Part shown: positions 54,071 to 63,533 of the stretch, piece after piece
Layout of the letters: each line of letters starts with the position of its first letter
Numbering within the stretch: the stretch's first letter is position 1
NCBI RefSeq assembly: GCF_007279655.1
Contig: NZ_QKWN01000001.1
Span: forward strand, 496,001-560,000
From: Robertkochia solimangrovi
GTDB taxonomy: Bacteria > Bacteroidota > Bacteroidia > Flavobacteriales > Flavobacteriaceae
DNA length: 64,000 nt
Reading direction: 5' to 3'
Made by a program: the position numbers and the translations under genes
The notes under the pieces: generated by a model
Told to the model about the DNA's origin: nothing
Seen by the model: the letters and a program-made list of their open reading frames with translations, nothing else
The model's database searches: none

Positions 54071-54661
54071 TTAAGAGCGAAGTTCCATCAGGCGGGCCAC
54101 ATATTTACCCACTACATCAAATTCCAGATTGACTTCGGTTCCTATTGTATATTGATTGAAGATCGTATGATCATAAGTGTAAGGAATGATGGCAACACTA
54201 AAGCTGTCTTTGTTGGAATCAACAACTGTAAGGCTGGTTCCGTCAATAGTGATCGAACCTTTTTCAATGGTCATATTACTTTTTGACGGGTCATAGGTGA
54301 ACGTAAATCTCCAGCTACCTTCTTCATTAGCGATCGCTGTACAGATCCCGGTTTGGTCAACATGTCCCTGTACGATATGTCCGTCGAGACGATCTCCGAG
54401 TTTCATAGCTCTTTCCAGATTTACTTTTTGTCCGGCTTTAAGAGATCCGAGTGCCGTTTTGTTAAGGGTTTCCTGTATAGCGGTAACGCGATAGGTATCA
54501 CCTTCGATAGCTACGACTGTAAGGCAAACCCCGTTATGGGAGACACTTTGATCGATCTTTAGTTCATGGGTGATATTGCTCTTAATCGTAATATGGAGGT
54601 TCTCCTGTTCCTTTTCCAGTGATATGATCTCACCTAACTCTTCTATTATTCCGGTAAACAT
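54071..54661 (-). CDS. ribE: Riboflavin synthase alpha subunit
   Basis: Converts two 6,7-dimethyl-8-ribityllumazines to riboflavin. The 196-aa protein starts MFTGIIEELGEI, the universal riboflavin synthase start, and has two lumazine-binding barrels: VCLTVVAIEGDTYRVTAIQETLNKT (first) and TSLTVVDSNKDSFSVAIIPYT (second), with the conserved GDRLDGHIVQGHVD between them. Length is right. It is divergent from pdxA across a 110-bp gap. No FMN riboswitch is visible upstream. Confidence 0.95.
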   Translation of the reverse strand: MFTGIIEELGEIISLEKEQENLHITIKSNITHELKIDQSVSHNGVCLTVVAIEGDTYRVTAIQETLNKTALGSLKAGQKVNLERAMKLGDRLDGHIVQGHVDQTGICTAIANEEGSWRFTFTYDPSKSNMTIEKGSITIDGTSLTVVDSNKDSFSVAIIPYTYDHTIFNQYTIGTEVNLEFDVVGKYVARLMELRS

Positions 54662-54772
54662 TCTATTTTATTAGTTAAATTTGCGTAATTGCAGCAGCAA
54701 TTTATGAGGGTATAAAGATACGGAAAGCTTTGCCCTGTAAAAAGGCAATTTAATAGAATAAAAGCATTGCAT

Positions 54773-55819
54773 ATGAAAAATGATGAACCTATCAGAGTAG
54801 GGATCTCTGTAGGCGACCTGAACGGGATCGGTTGTGAGATCATCCTGAAGACCTTTGAGGATAACCGCATGCTTGATTTTTGTACACCGGTGATCTTCGC
54901 TTCCACCAAGGTAATGTCATATCAGCGAAAATTGCTGAATATCAATATGGCCTATCATGGAGTGGATAAATCGGAGAACATAGTGGATGGTAAGATCAAT
55001 ATAGTTAATGTCTGGAAGGAGACACCGAATATAGAGCCGGGAAAAGAAACTTCGGAAGGAGGTAAGTACGCATTTCTTTCATTGAAGGCGGCTACCGAAG
55101 CACTGAAAAAGGATCAGATCGATGTATTGGTGACCGCACCGATCAATAAGCATAATATTCAATCGGATAAATTCAAATTTCCGGGACATACCGATTATCT
55201 GGCCAAAGAACTGGAAGGGGAATCCCTTATGTTTATGGTTACCGATGATCTTAAGGTAGGATTGATGACCGATCATGTGCCGGTTAAGGATGTTAGCAAG
55301 GTGATTAATGCGAAACTTATCCGTAAAAAATTACAGCTGATCAATGCATCACTGATCACCGATTTCGGAATCCGCAGACCGAAGATCGCCGTTTTAGGGA
55401 TCAATCCACATTCTGGAGATAACGGAGTGATCGGAAAAGAGGATGATGAGGTGTTGAGACCGGTAATCACAAAGATGAATGAAGAGGGTATGTTGGTTTA
55501 CGGGCCATATTCTGCCGATAGTTTCTTTGGAACAGGAAATTATAAGAAATTCGATGCTGTACTGGCTGCATATCACGATCAGGGACTCATTCCATTTAAG
55601 ACCCTTTCTTTCGGGAGAGGGGTAAACTATACGGCCGGACTCAGGAAAGTGAGGACGTCACCAGACCATGGTACTGCTTATGAGATCGCCGGAAAAGGCG
55701 AGGCAGATCACCATTCTTTCGAGGAGGCGGTTTTTACTGCGATTAGTATTTTCAGAAACAGAGAAGAATACGCGGAATTGACCGAAAATCCTTTGAAAAA
55801 GCTATCTGTAAAGTTATAA
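54773..55819 (+). CDS. pdxA: 4-hydroxythreonine-4-phosphate dehydrogenase
   Basis: An NAD-dependent enzyme of pyridoxal-phosphate synthesis, 348 aa. Signatures: PIRVGISVGDLNGIGCEIIL at the start; substrate and metal sites in APINKHNI, FPGHTDYLAKE (His about 136), GLMTDHVPVKD and AYHDQGLIPFK (His about 268); and the end TSPDHGTAYEIAGKGEADH. The ATG at 54773 is taken, since TTG 54767 adds only MH. It precedes DUF177 and rpmF in the conserved Flavobacterial cluster. Confidence 0.95.
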   Translation: MKNDEPIRVGISVGDLNGIGCEIILKTFEDNRMLDFCTPVIFASTKVMSYQRKLLNINMAYHGVDKSENIVDGKINIVNVWKETPNIEPGKETSEGGKYAFLSLKAATEALKKDQIDVLVTAPINKHNIQSDKFKFPGHTDYLAKELEGESLMFMVTDDLKVGLMTDHVPVKDVSKVINAKLIRKKLQLINASLITDFGIRRPKIAVLGINPHSGDNGVIGKEDDEVLRPVITKMNEEGMLVYGPYSADSFFGTGNYKKFDAVLAAYHDQGLIPFKTLSFGRGVNYTAGLRKVRTSPDHGTAYEIAGKGEADHHSFEEAVFTAISIFRNREEYAELTENPLKKLSVKL

Positions 55820-55862
55820 ACAAAAAAAAGTTGATAACATTACTATGATTTATAAAATTTTA

Positions 55863-55870
55863 TATCTTTG
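55863..55870 (+). promoter_or_regulatory. -7 element TATCTTTG before DUF177–rpmF
   Basis: TATCTTTG matches TAnnTTTG and is followed by GCACCCG, as at 30.09 kb. It would start transcription near 55878, about 40 bases before the DUF177 ATG. No TTG with correct spacing is seen upstream. Confidence 0.55.
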
Positions 55871-55917
55871 CACCCGCCTTATCTCTAAGGAGATGGCAAT
55901 TAAAACTGTTGTTTAAA

Positions 55918-56454
55918 ATGATGAAGCTAAAGGAGTTCGATATTCCTTTTGTAGGATTGAAACAAGGTAAACACCAGTTTGAGTATCAAATTGACAAGTC
56001 GTTCTTTGCTGCTTTTGAGTATACCGAGTTCAACGATGCGAAAGTAGAAGTTGAGATTGAGCTACAAAAAGGGAGCACGATGCTGGAGCTGTTCTTTAAG
56101 GCGAAGGGTTCAGTTAATGTTAACTGTGATCTTTCCAATGAGCCATTTGACCAGAAGGTGAAGGGAAAACTTCATCTGGTGGTTAAGTTTGGTGAAGAAT
56201 ACAATGATGAAAATGAGGAGTTGCTCATCATTCCGTTCGGAGAACATCAGATTAACGTCGCGCAGTATGTTTATGAACTGATCGTATTATCGGTTCCTGC
56301 GAAACGGGTTCATCCCGGTATCAAAGACGGAACTTTGTCAACGGAAATATTACAAAAGCTCGAAGAGTTTCAACCGAAGGAAGATAATAAAAAATATGAC
56401 GGGGATACAGATCCTCGTTGGGACACATTGAAGAAACTATTAACGGATAAATAA
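55918..56454 (+). CDS. DUF177 (YceD-type) protein
   Basis: A 178-aa cytoplasmic protein of the DUF177 family, nearly always encoded just before rpmF; E. coli YceD and plant homologues are linked to 23S rRNA processing. Features include [20 protein letters not shown], the Cys-containing [20 protein letters not shown] and the acidic ending [14 protein letters not shown]. Start is ATG 55918 or the next codon; the TTG at 55909 is rejected. The rpmF ATG lies eight bases after the stop. Confidence 0.88.
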   Translation: MMKLKEFDIPFVGLKQGKHQFEYQIDKSFFAAFEYTEFNDAKVEVEIELQKGSTMLELFFKAKGSVNVNCDLSNEPFDQKVKGKLHLVVKFGEEYNDENEELLIIPFGEHQINVAQYVYELIVLSVPAKRVHPGIKDGTLSTEILQKLEEFQPKEDNKKYDGDTDPRWDTLKKLLTDK

Positions 56455-56462
56455 GATTTAAA

Positions 56463-56660
56463 ATGGCACATCCTAAGAGAAGACAGTCCAGTACAAGGAG
56501 AGATAAAAGAAGAACGCACTATAAGGCGTCGATGCCTCAAATTGCTACTGACCCTACTACAGGTGAATCGCACGTTTATCACAGAGCACACTGGCATGAA
56601 GGTAAGCTTTACTACAGAGGTCAGGTACTCATCGATAACACTACAGAAGAAGTAGCGTAA
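56463..56660 (+). CDS. rpmF: 50S ribosomal protein L32
   Basis: A basic 65-aa ribosomal protein starting [20 protein letters not shown], the L32 signature, with [19 protein letters not shown] after it. No Cys4 zinc site is visible; the His-rich middle ([10 protein letters not shown]) suggests a zinc-free form. It follows DUF177 and ends at a terminator. Confidence 0.96.
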   Translation: MAHPKRRQSSTRRDKRRTHYKASMPQIATDPTTGESHVYHRAHWHEGKLYYRGQVLIDNTTEEVA

Positions 56661-56682
56661 CGATATCAGAAGATAAAAAGTT

Positions 56683-56711
56683 AAAACTCTCACGGTGGTG
56701 AGAGTTTTTTT
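56683..56711 (+). terminator. Intrinsic terminator after rpmF
   Basis: AAAACTCTCAC (56683-56693) pairs with GTGAGAGTTTT (56698-56708) with a short loop and a run of T after it (TTTTTTT). Confidence 0.9.
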
Positions 56712-56831
56712 ATACAAAACTTTTGTATCCGTCAAAAACAATTTATTTTGCGCCATTATTCGGATAAAAATTAGTAATTTCGACTAATTTTTATCGAATT
56801 TTGCACGTTTTTGTCCAAAACTTAGCGAATT

Positions 56832-57827
56832 ATGAGTGAACTAAAAGCCGCTATCTCGGCTGTGGGAGCTTACGTTCCCGAATTTGTGTTGACGAATCAG
56901 ATGTTGGAGAGCATGGTGGAGACCAATGATGAATGGATCACTTCCAGAACCGGCATTAAACAACGTCACATATTAAAAGAAGAAGGTAAGGGAACTTCTT
57001 TCCTTGCTATTAAAGCCGCAGAAGACCTACTTAATAAAAGCGGACTTGATCCTAAAGAAATAGATATGGTAATCGTAGCTACAGCTACGCCCGATCTTCC
57101 CGTTGCTGCAACCGCAGCTTATGTCGCTTCTGAAATCGGAGCAACGAATGCATTCGCTTATGACCTGCAGGCTGCATGTTCCAGTTTTTTATACGGAATG
57201 TCTACAGCAGCAGCTTATATCGAATCAGGAAGATATACCAAAGTATTACTGATCGGTGCGGATAAGATGTCGTCAATCATTGACTATACTGACCGTACGA
57301 CCTGTATTATTTTTGGTGACGGTGCCGGGGCTGTTCTTTTCGAACCGAACACCGAAGGACTCGGACTTCAGGATGAATATCTCAGAAGTGACGGACATGG
57401 AAGAGAGTTTTTGAATATCGAAGCCGGAGGATCTATTTTACCGACAACAGCGCAAACTGTTCAGGAAGGAAGGCATTTCGTTCACCAGGATGGAAAGACC
57501 GTATTTAAATTCGCGGTTTCCAATATGGCTGATGTTGCCGAAAAGATCATGGTACGCAACAATCTTACCAGGGATGACGTTCAATGGCTGGTACCTCACC
57601 AGGCAAATAAGAGGATCATCGATGCAACAGCCAATCGCGTTAATTTGGATGCTGAAAAGGTAATGATCAATATTCATAAGTATGGAAATACGACTTCCGC
57701 AACCCTTCCCTTGTTGCTCAATGATTATGAGAAACAATTGAAAAAAGGTGACAATCTTATCTTTGCCGCTTTTGGAGGAGGATTTACCTGGGGGTCTATT
57801 TACCTGAAGTGGGCTTATAACTCTTAA
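56832..57827 (+). CDS. fabH: 3-oxoacyl-ACP synthase III
   Basis: Starts fatty-acid synthesis by condensing acetyl-CoA (or branched acyl-CoA) with malonyl-ACP. The 331-aa protein shows the catalytic Cys in DLQAACSSFLYG (about 116), the His in LVPHQANKRI (about 256) and the Asn in YGNTTSATLPL (about 286). DEWITSRTGIKQRH near residue 35 and FGDGAGAVLFEP near 170 are typical. It heads fabH–accB–accC, with a 31-base gap to accB, so one operon is likely. Confidence 0.97.
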   Translation: MSELKAAISAVGAYVPEFVLTNQMLESMVETNDEWITSRTGIKQRHILKEEGKGTSFLAIKAAEDLLNKSGLDPKEIDMVIVATATPDLPVAATAAYVASEIGATNAFAYDLQAACSSFLYGMSTAAAYIESGRYTKVLLIGADKMSSIIDYTDRTTCIIFGDGAGAVLFEPNTEGLGLQDEYLRSDGHGREFLNIEAGGSILPTTAQTVQEGRHFVHQDGKTVFKFAVSNMADVAEKIMVRNNLTRDDVQWLVPHQANKRIIDATANRVNLDAEKVMINIHKYGNTTSATLPLLLNDYEKQLKKGDNLIFAAFGGGFTWGSIYLKWAYNS

Positions 57828-57858
57828 AAACAAATACACTAAAACTAATAGAGGAATC

Positions 57859-58356
57859 ATGGATTTAAAAGAAATTCAAAGTTTAATCAAATTCGTGGCT
57901 AGATCCGGCGCAAGCGAAGTAAAGCTTGAAATGGAAGATGTAAAGATCACCATTAAAACCGGCGGAGATGATGAGAAAAGAGGTGAAACAACCACCTATG
58001 TTCAACAGATCCCCGTTAATCAGGCTATGCCACAGCCTCAGATGCTACCTCAAACTTCAGCTCCGGCCCCTGCCGCTGAAACTCCGGCTCCTGCCGCAAC
58101 AGAGGAAAACAGTAAATATATCACGATCAAATCTCCGATCATCGGTACGTTCTATCGCAGACCTTCTCCGGATAAACCTAACTTTGTAGAAGTTGGTGAT
58201 ACCATATCTCAGGGTGACGTTCTGTGTATTATTGAAGCGATGAAGTTATTTAATGAGATCGAATCGGAAATTTCCGGAAAGGTTGTTAAAATTTTGGCTG
58301 AGGAATCTTCACCTGTTGAATTCGATCAGCCTTTATTTTTGGTAGATCCCTCATAA
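57859..58356 (+). CDS. accB: Biotin carboxyl carrier protein of acetyl-CoA carboxylase
   Basis: Carries biotin between carboxylase and transferase parts of acetyl-CoA carboxylase. The 165-aa protein begins MDLKEIQSLIKFVARSGASE and holds a Pro/Ala-rich linker (APAPAAETPAPAA, about 72-86) before the biotinyl domain, where the target Lys lies in CIIEAMKLFNEIE (about 129). The thumb PRPSPDKPNF-like insertion (RRPSPDKPNFVEVGD) is normal for AccB. It is followed by accC after 74 bases. Confidence 0.97.
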   Translation: MDLKEIQSLIKFVARSGASEVKLEMEDVKITIKTGGDDEKRGETTTYVQQIPVNQAMPQPQMLPQTSAPAPAAETPAPAATEENSKYITIKSPIIGTFYRRPSPDKPNFVEVGDTISQGDVLCIIEAMKLFNEIESEISGKVVKILAEESSPVEFDQPLFLVDPS

Positions 58357-58430
58357 GTTTAATCATATTATCCAAGCTCCAAATCATCCCCCGGATGTGT
58401 TTGTTTTTTGAGATATGAAAATTGCGTGAT

Positions 58431-59786
58431 ATGTTTAAAAAAATTCTAATTGCAAACAGAGGTGAGATCGCACTACGTGTGATCAGAACCTGCAAGGAGA
58501 TGGGGATCAAAACCGTTGCGGTTTATTCCAAAGCCGATGAGGAAAGCCTTCATGTGCGTTTCGCAGATGAGGCTGTATGTATAGGTCCGCCCCCGTCGAA
58601 AGACTCTTATCTGAAAATTTCCAATATAATCGCTGCAGCAGAGATCACGAATGCAGATGCTATCCATCCTGGATATGGCTTCCTTTCTGAAAATGCTAAT
58701 TTTTCAAGAATTTGTAAGGAACACGGTATTAAATTTATCGGTGCATCTCCTGAAATGATCGAAAAGATGGGAGATAAGGCTTCGGCCAAGGCGACCATGA
58801 AAGCTGCTAAAGTACCTACCGTTCCCGGTTCAGATGGAATCCTTGAATCTTATGAGGAGGCTATAAAAGTAGCCCGTGAAATGGGATATCCTGTTATGCT
58901 GAAAGCTACTGCCGGAGGTGGTGGTAAAGGAATGCGTGCAGTATGGAAGGAAGAAGACCTGCAGAAAGCACTTGCCAGTGCACAACAAGAAGCCGGTGCA
59001 GCCTTCGGAAACGATGGTATGTACATGGAAAAACTCATCGAAGAACCTCGCCATATCGAGATTCAGGTAGTAGGTGATCAGTATGGAAAAGCATGTCACC
59101 TTTCTGAAAGAGATTGTTCCGTACAACGTCGTCATCAGAAACTGACTGAGGAAACACCTTCTCCTTTTATGACCGATGAACTTCGTGATCAAATGGGTAA
59201 GGCAGCCGTTAAAGCTGCGGAATTCATCAAATATGAAGGTGCCGGTACTGTTGAATTCCTGGTAGATAAACACAGGAATTTCTATTTCATGGAAATGAAT
59301 ACACGTATTCAGGTAGAACACCCGATCACAGAACAGGTGATCGATTATGACCTGATCCGTGAACAGATCATGGTAGCTGCCGGAGTACCGATCTCTGGTA
59401 AGAACTACATTCCAAAATTACATTCTATCGAGTGCCGTATCAATGCGGAAGATCCTTATAATGACTTCCGCCCGTCTCCGGGAAGAATTACTACCCTACA
59501 TGCTCCGGGAGGGCATGGAGTACGTCTCGATACACACGTTTATGGTGGTTATGTGATTCCGCCGAATTACGATTCGATGATCGCTAAACTGATCACTACC
59601 GCACAAACCCGTGAGGAAGCGATCAATAAAATGAAACGCGCTCTTGATGAATTCGTAATTGAAGGTATTAAAACGACTATTCCTTTTCACAGACAATTGA
59701 TGGATGAGCCTGATTATATCGCAGGAAATTATACCACCAAGTTTATGGAAACTTTTAAAATGAATCCTCCTTCAGAAGAAGCCTGA
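58431..59786 (+). CDS. accC: Biotin carboxylase
   Basis: ATP-dependent carboxylation of biotin on AccB, 451 aa. It starts [20 protein letters not shown] and shows [13 protein letters not shown], the Gly-rich ATP lid [35 protein letters not shown] and [18 protein letters not shown] with the catalytic Arg and Glu residues. Length is right. The ATG at 58431 is preferred to TTG 58422. It ends the operon at a strong terminator. Confidence 0.97.
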   Translation: MFKKILIANRGEIALRVIRTCKEMGIKTVAVYSKADEESLHVRFADEAVCIGPPPSKDSYLKISNIIAAAEITNADAIHPGYGFLSENANFSRICKEHGIKFIGASPEMIEKMGDKASAKATMKAAKVPTVPGSDGILESYEEAIKVAREMGYPVMLKATAGGGGKGMRAVWKEEDLQKALASAQQEAGAAFGNDGMYMEKLIEEPRHIEIQVVGDQYGKACHLSERDCSVQRRHQKLTEETPSPFMTDELRDQMGKAAVKAAEFIKYEGAGTVEFLVDKHRNFYFMEMNTRIQVEHPITEQVIDYDLIREQIMVAAGVPISGKNYIPKLHSIECRINAEDPYNDFRPSPGRITTLHAPGGHGVRLDTHVYGGYVIPPNYDSMIAKLITTAQTREEAINKMKRALDEFVIEGIKTTIPFHRQLMDEPDYIAGNYTTKFMETFKMNPPSEEA

Positions 59787-59831
59787 GGCATTCATTGAGT
59801 GTAAGATTTAAATTGAAAGTTATATATATTT

Positions 59832-59864
59832 GGCAGGTTAGCATGCGCTAACCTGCCTTTTTTT
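59832..59864 (+). terminator. Strong terminator after accC
   Basis: GGCAGGTTAGC (59832-59842) pairs perfectly with GCTAACCTGCC (59847-59857) over four bases and is followed by seven T. It ends the fabH operon; its T-run touches the stop of the convergent pseudogene. Confidence 0.95.
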
Positions 59865-61039
59865 ATTCAGAAAGCCGTGCCAGCTTACGGCCCGTATGAC
59901 TGCCCAACGCAATACCCATGCCGCTGAGGCGAACGCCGCAATATACATTTTCGGAGAGTTGCCGTAAGATCGGCAGTTTGGATTCTCCGACCCCCATGAT
60001 ACCGCTCCAGCGATGATCGATGGTGAAATCGGTCTCCGGAAGGATCACCTCTCTCAAGAGCGTTTCCAGTTTGTTTTGAATCAAAGGTGTTTCCCCGAAT
60101 TCTTCGGTTTGTTCTCCTCCAATATCCAGATTCCTACCTCCGCCGAACAAAACACGACCATTTATATTCCTGAAATAATAGTATCCCTGATCGATATGAA
60201 AGGTGCCTTTGAATTTGAGTTTGGGAATTACTGAGGTGATCAATACTTGTGCTCTCGCCGGTTTGATCTCGTCATCGAGCAGGTTCCTGGCGAAGCCATT
60301 GGTCGCAACGAAAAGTTTTCCGGACTGGAAACCACCGAGATCAGTCTCAAGGTGAACCTGGTTGTTCAGCTCTTCGAAGGTATGCAGGGTTACCCCATAA
60401 AGTATATGGATCGATTCACTGATGCATTTACGATGCAGTTGGCTCATCATCATTCCAGTATCGATCTGGCCTTCATAGGCACTGTAAAGCATATGATCCT
60501 GAATACGTCGGAATCCGAACTTATTCTCCTTAACCTCGAATACCTTTTTTCCAAAGACAGGCTTCAGGATCTTATTGAGACGTTTCCGGTTCTCCAGGCA
60601 GGCTTCGAAAAATTCAGGATCTCCCTTTATAAAGAGTTCGTAGCCGCCATAGTTCTTATAGCCAATATTTTTATCGCCAAGGTTCTGACGTAAGAGCTGA
60701 ATGCCTTTATAACGCATTTCGACAAGGCTCCGCATTTCATCTTCAGTATGCTGGTTCATATCACTTAGCAGCTCTGAAGCGCTGCCAAAACAAGCGAAAC
60801 CTGCATTCTTTGTACTGGCCCCTTTAGGTAATAGGCCGCGTTCCAATACCACGATCTTGGCTTTAGGCTCACGCTTGCGCAGCGCAAGTGCACAATTGAG
60901 TCCTACAATGCCCGCTCCCAGGACTACATGATCGACCTTACTGAGATACGTTTTGAGTTCCCACCAGGATAGTTCGTGGTTACCCTACCCCTCTGTGCGA
61001 TCCTGGCTCAGAGGGAATGTTTTTTATGGTTGTTTTCAT
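59863..61039 (-). pseudogene. FAD-dependent (DAO-family) oxidoreductase, frameshifted
   Basis: A D-amino-acid-oxidase-like FAD enzyme. The 3' part (59863 to about 60960) reads with no gap: HVVLGAGIVGLNCALALRKR holds the GxGxxG FAD motif, then VVLERGLLPKGASTKNAGFA and near the end ENVYCGVRLSGMGIALGS. There is no start codon in this frame: it opens after a TAG, at GNHELSWWELKTY. An ATG at 61039 opens MKTTIKNIPSEPGSHRGVG and stops with TAA, in the neighbouring frame. Dropping one C of the run at 60983-60985 joins the two as ...HRGVGNHELSWW..., so a single-base insertion broke the gene or is a sequencing error. Confidence 0.75.
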
Positions 61040-61347
61040 TCGTAGCATATAATTTGCTTTAAATAATGTCATACGAAGCCTCCTTTAAGGTCTAAATCGG
61101 TGAATTTTTACAGTTGGGGGAATTCGTAATACTTAAAGATAAGTTTTTTGGTCGATTTTTTCAGAATGTATTTTTAAGTATGTTAAGCGCTGATATACAA
61201 TGTTATATGAAATGAGATTCGCTGGGGTATTCATCAATTGTATAATCGGTCCTCTACTAGAGTGAATTCGTTTTTAAAAATTAACAGAATTATCAAGCAA
61301 CCTTTTGTGGTTTTCTGCATTTACTAGAAAAGAACTTAAACTTGAAT
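61040..61347. other. Intergenic region, nothing recognised
   Basis: AT-rich spacer between the divergent pseudogene and lipoprotein gene. No clear promoter, RNA or repeat; promoters for both genes must lie here but I see no exact TAnnTTTG match. Confidence 0.4.
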
Positions 61348-61869
61348 ATGATGAAAATGAATTTTTTCAGAACTTCTGCCATCACGTGTATGGCAATATT
61401 TGCTTTGGGGTGTAATAATGATGATACCAATGAATGCGATCAGAACTTTACCGGTGCACTGCAAACGGAGGAACAGGATTTGGTAGGAGAGTGGCGTCTA
61501 ACCTCTGCAACAGCTGAGGATGAGATCGATCTTACCGATGATGGTGAAGAGAATCCAACGACCGATCTTTTCATACAATTTGAGGAATGTCAGCGGGATA
61601 TAGCATATAACTTCGAGAGCGACCGTGATTTTACGTATCTGATCGGGTATAATAATACCGAATGCGAAAGTAGTCGTGATGGTATTGCCGGTACCTGGAA
61701 ATATGAAGCAGGAGTGTTGAGTATCCGTTCCGGATGTTCCTTTGGAAATATGGTAATCACGCTTAACGATAGTGATACTGCCTTCACCATCTCCGAGGTG
61801 AACCGAATCAGAGACGTTCAGAATGTAGTTGTGGAAACAACGATCACGTATACGTATACCCGATACTAA
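61348..61869 (+). CDS. Lipocalin-like lipoprotein
   Basis: A 173-aa lipoprotein (lipobox ALGC, then NNDDTNECDQ). The body opens with LVGEWRLTSAT, the typical lipocalin-like/DUF5004 start in Bacteroidota, then shows Cys pairs (EECQRD, TECES, SGCSF), GTWKYEAGVLSI and VEITITYTY-type strands (actual VVETTITYTYTRY). It may bind a small hydrophobic ligand; no direct evidence. The ATG at 61348 is used rather than TTG 61342. Confidence 0.7.
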   Translation: MMKMNFFRTSAITCMAIFALGCNNDDTNECDQNFTGALQTEEQDLVGEWRLTSATAEDEIDLTDDGEENPTTDLFIQFEECQRDIAYNFESDRDFTYLIGYNNTECESSRDGIAGTWKYEAGVLSIRSGCSFGNMVITLNDSDTAFTISEVNRIRDVQNVVVETTITYTYTRY

Positions 61870-61950
61870 GGTTCAGAGGTTAAACATTTAGATTTATCGG
61901 TATTAAAAGGGACTTTTCGTAAATTCGGGAAGTCCTTTTCGCATTTAAAA

Positions 61951-62418
61951 ATGAAGAATTCAGAAGTATCAAAAGCTACCATCATCCTGTTTTGCCGTGA
62001 ACAGCTGGCCAGGGATATCTCCGGGATAAGAACGCAATTGCTGGACATAGAGGAAGCACTTTCGGGTGAGACAAAAAGTACGGCCGGTGACAAGCATGAA
62101 ACGGGAAGGGCTATGCTTCAGTTAGATCGTGAACAATTAGGGGAAAGGCTACTCAAAGCAGAGAAAGCACAACAAGAATTCGAACGATTATTGTATGGAT
62201 CCGATCCGAAGGAGTTGTACATACGGCCTGGGAAACTGGTTTGTACCGACAAAGGCTATTTTTTTATCGGACCTCCCTTGGGGAAACTGAATATAGATGA
62301 TGTTCACGTATTTGCGATCTCTCCGGGTTCTCCCTTAGCTATAGCATTCATGGGGAGAGGGGCTGGTGATCATTTAGATTTTCGGGAAACTATTTACCGG
62401 ATCATTTCGGTTGATTAA
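61951..62418 (+). CDS. GreA/GreB-like coiled-coil protein
   Basis: A 155-aa cytoplasmic protein with an N-terminal helical hairpin (about 10-95, ILFCREQLARDISGIRTQLL and QLDREQLGERLLKAEKAQQE) and a C-terminal globular part with PGKLVCTDKGYFFIGPPLGKL and ISPGSPLAIAFMGRGAGD. The latter resembles the GreA/GreB FKBP-like end (S/D-SPLG-x-A-L-x-G). Gre factors restart backtracked RNA polymerase; whether this one does is unproven, as its coiled-coil tip lacks the usual paired acidic residues as far as I can judge. It overlaps the convergent ABC gene by 17 bases. Confidence 0.65.
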   Translation: MKNSEVSKATIILFCREQLARDISGIRTQLLDIEEALSGETKSTAGDKHETGRAMLQLDREQLGERLLKAEKAQQEFERLLYGSDPKELYIRPGKLVCTDKGYFFIGPPLGKLNIDDVHVFAISPGSPLAIAFMGRGAGDHLDFRETIYRIISVD

Positions 62419-63376
62419 GACGGCTTTTGATCAGGGACGCATTAGCCGACAATTGTAATCGGGAGCCAGGCTCAACCGGAGCTTTTGTTTTGAACAATAT
62501 CTTTTTTCGGCCACAATTTGCTTCCGTAAGGTAACCATTACCTTCGTAAAAGGACTGGCGTATAGTTACGGGGACTCCGCCGTTCTTCACAGCAAAAAGC
62601 TCTTCTGGATATAAGAGTACCTTATCTTTAGGATCTCCTTCAAAATATTTCATGGAAATATCATTGACTTCACCGAAAAGTCCGGCCACATATTTATTCT
62701 TCGGAAACTGATACAGGTTATAAGGAGTGTCCAGCGCTACGGGCTGGCCTTTTTTAAGTACAAGGGTGCGGTCTGAGTAGGATAAGCTATCGGTGTTTTC
62801 ATGGGTTGCAACGATACAACTGATCTTATTTTCCCTCAGATAACTGAACAATTGCCTTCTGAGTTTGTTCTTTTTATTATTATCGATATTGCTGAATGGT
62901 TCATCGAGCAATAACAGTTTTGGTTCTTTGGCTAACACTCTGGCCAGGGCGATACGTTGTTGTTGACCGCCGCTTAGTTCATTTGGTTTTTTGCCGGTAT
63001 GATCCTGCATGTCCACCAACTCCAGAAGTTCCTGTATACGCGCCTTTTTCTTTTTTAGATAGAAGTTGGAGAGGTATTTGCCGATATGTTCTTCAATGGT
63101 CAATGTATGCTGCAGGTCAAAATCCTGAGCCTGATATTTCATAAAGTCTTCTCCCGGAACCAGATGGTATAGCGGACCCAGAAGTTTCTCACCGTTCCAG
63201 GTTAGTTCACCTTGATCCACATGAAGTAATCCATAGATGATTTTAAGTAAGGTGCTTTTACCGGATCCGCTTTCACCGATGATCGAGAGCTGTTCTCCCG
63301 CCGTTAGTTCGAAGTTGATCTTGTGCAACACTCTGCGGTCATCATAACTAAAACTCAGATTGGAAACTTTCAGCAT
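62402..63376 (-). CDS. ABC transporter ATPase with C-terminal TOBE-like region
   Basis: A 324-aa ATPase. Walker A is GESGSGKSTLLKI, the Q-loop KYQAQDFDLQHT, the signature PNELSGGQQQRIALARVL, Walker B KLLLLDEPFSNID and switch His CIVATHEN. After about residue 235 a TOBE-like region follows (PEELFAVKNGG...). This fits the FbpC/PotA iron- or spermidine-type importers, but no permease or binding protein is adjacent, so the partners must lie elsewhere. It overlaps the GreA-like gene by 17 bases, tail to tail. Confidence 0.85.
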   Translation of the reverse strand: MLKVSNLSFSYDDRRVLHKINFELTAGEQLSIIGESGSGKSTLLKIIYGLLHVDQGELTWNGEKLLGPLYHLVPGEDFMKYQAQDFDLQHTLTIEEHIGKYLSNFYLKKKKARIQELLELVDMQDHTGKKPNELSGGQQQRIALARVLAKEPKLLLLDEPFSNIDNNKKNKLRRQLFSYLRENKISCIVATHENTDSLSYSDRTLVLKKGQPVALDTPYNLYQFPKNKYVAGLFGEVNDISMKYFEGDPKDKVLLYPEELFAVKNGGVPVTIRQSFYEGNGYLTEANCGRKKILFKTKAPVEPGSRLQLSANASLIKSRLNQPK

Positions 63377-63482
63377 ATCTTGTAGAATAGATGCAATATT
63401 ACTAATATAATTATGAACAAACAGGATTCCTTCAGCAGTAAAACACGGCTAAAATTATTCTCCGGATTCTCTTTAAATTAAA

Positions 63483-63507
63483 AAGCCGCCTGATCATCAG
63501 GCGGCTT
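63483..63507 (-). terminator. Terminator of the prolyl oligopeptidase gene
   Basis: AAGCCGCCTGA (63483-63493) pairs with TCAGGCGGCTT (63497-63507) over three bases. On the minus strand it is followed by TTTTTAATTT, as in an intrinsic terminator. Confidence 0.9.
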
Positions 63508-63533
63508 GCGCATATTTAAGTAAACCATCGGTT

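Noticed and set aside
54662-54772. FMN riboswitch upstream of ribE
   Set aside because: The gap is 110 bp and shows none of the conserved RFN blocks (such as AGGGAGCC or CCGAC).
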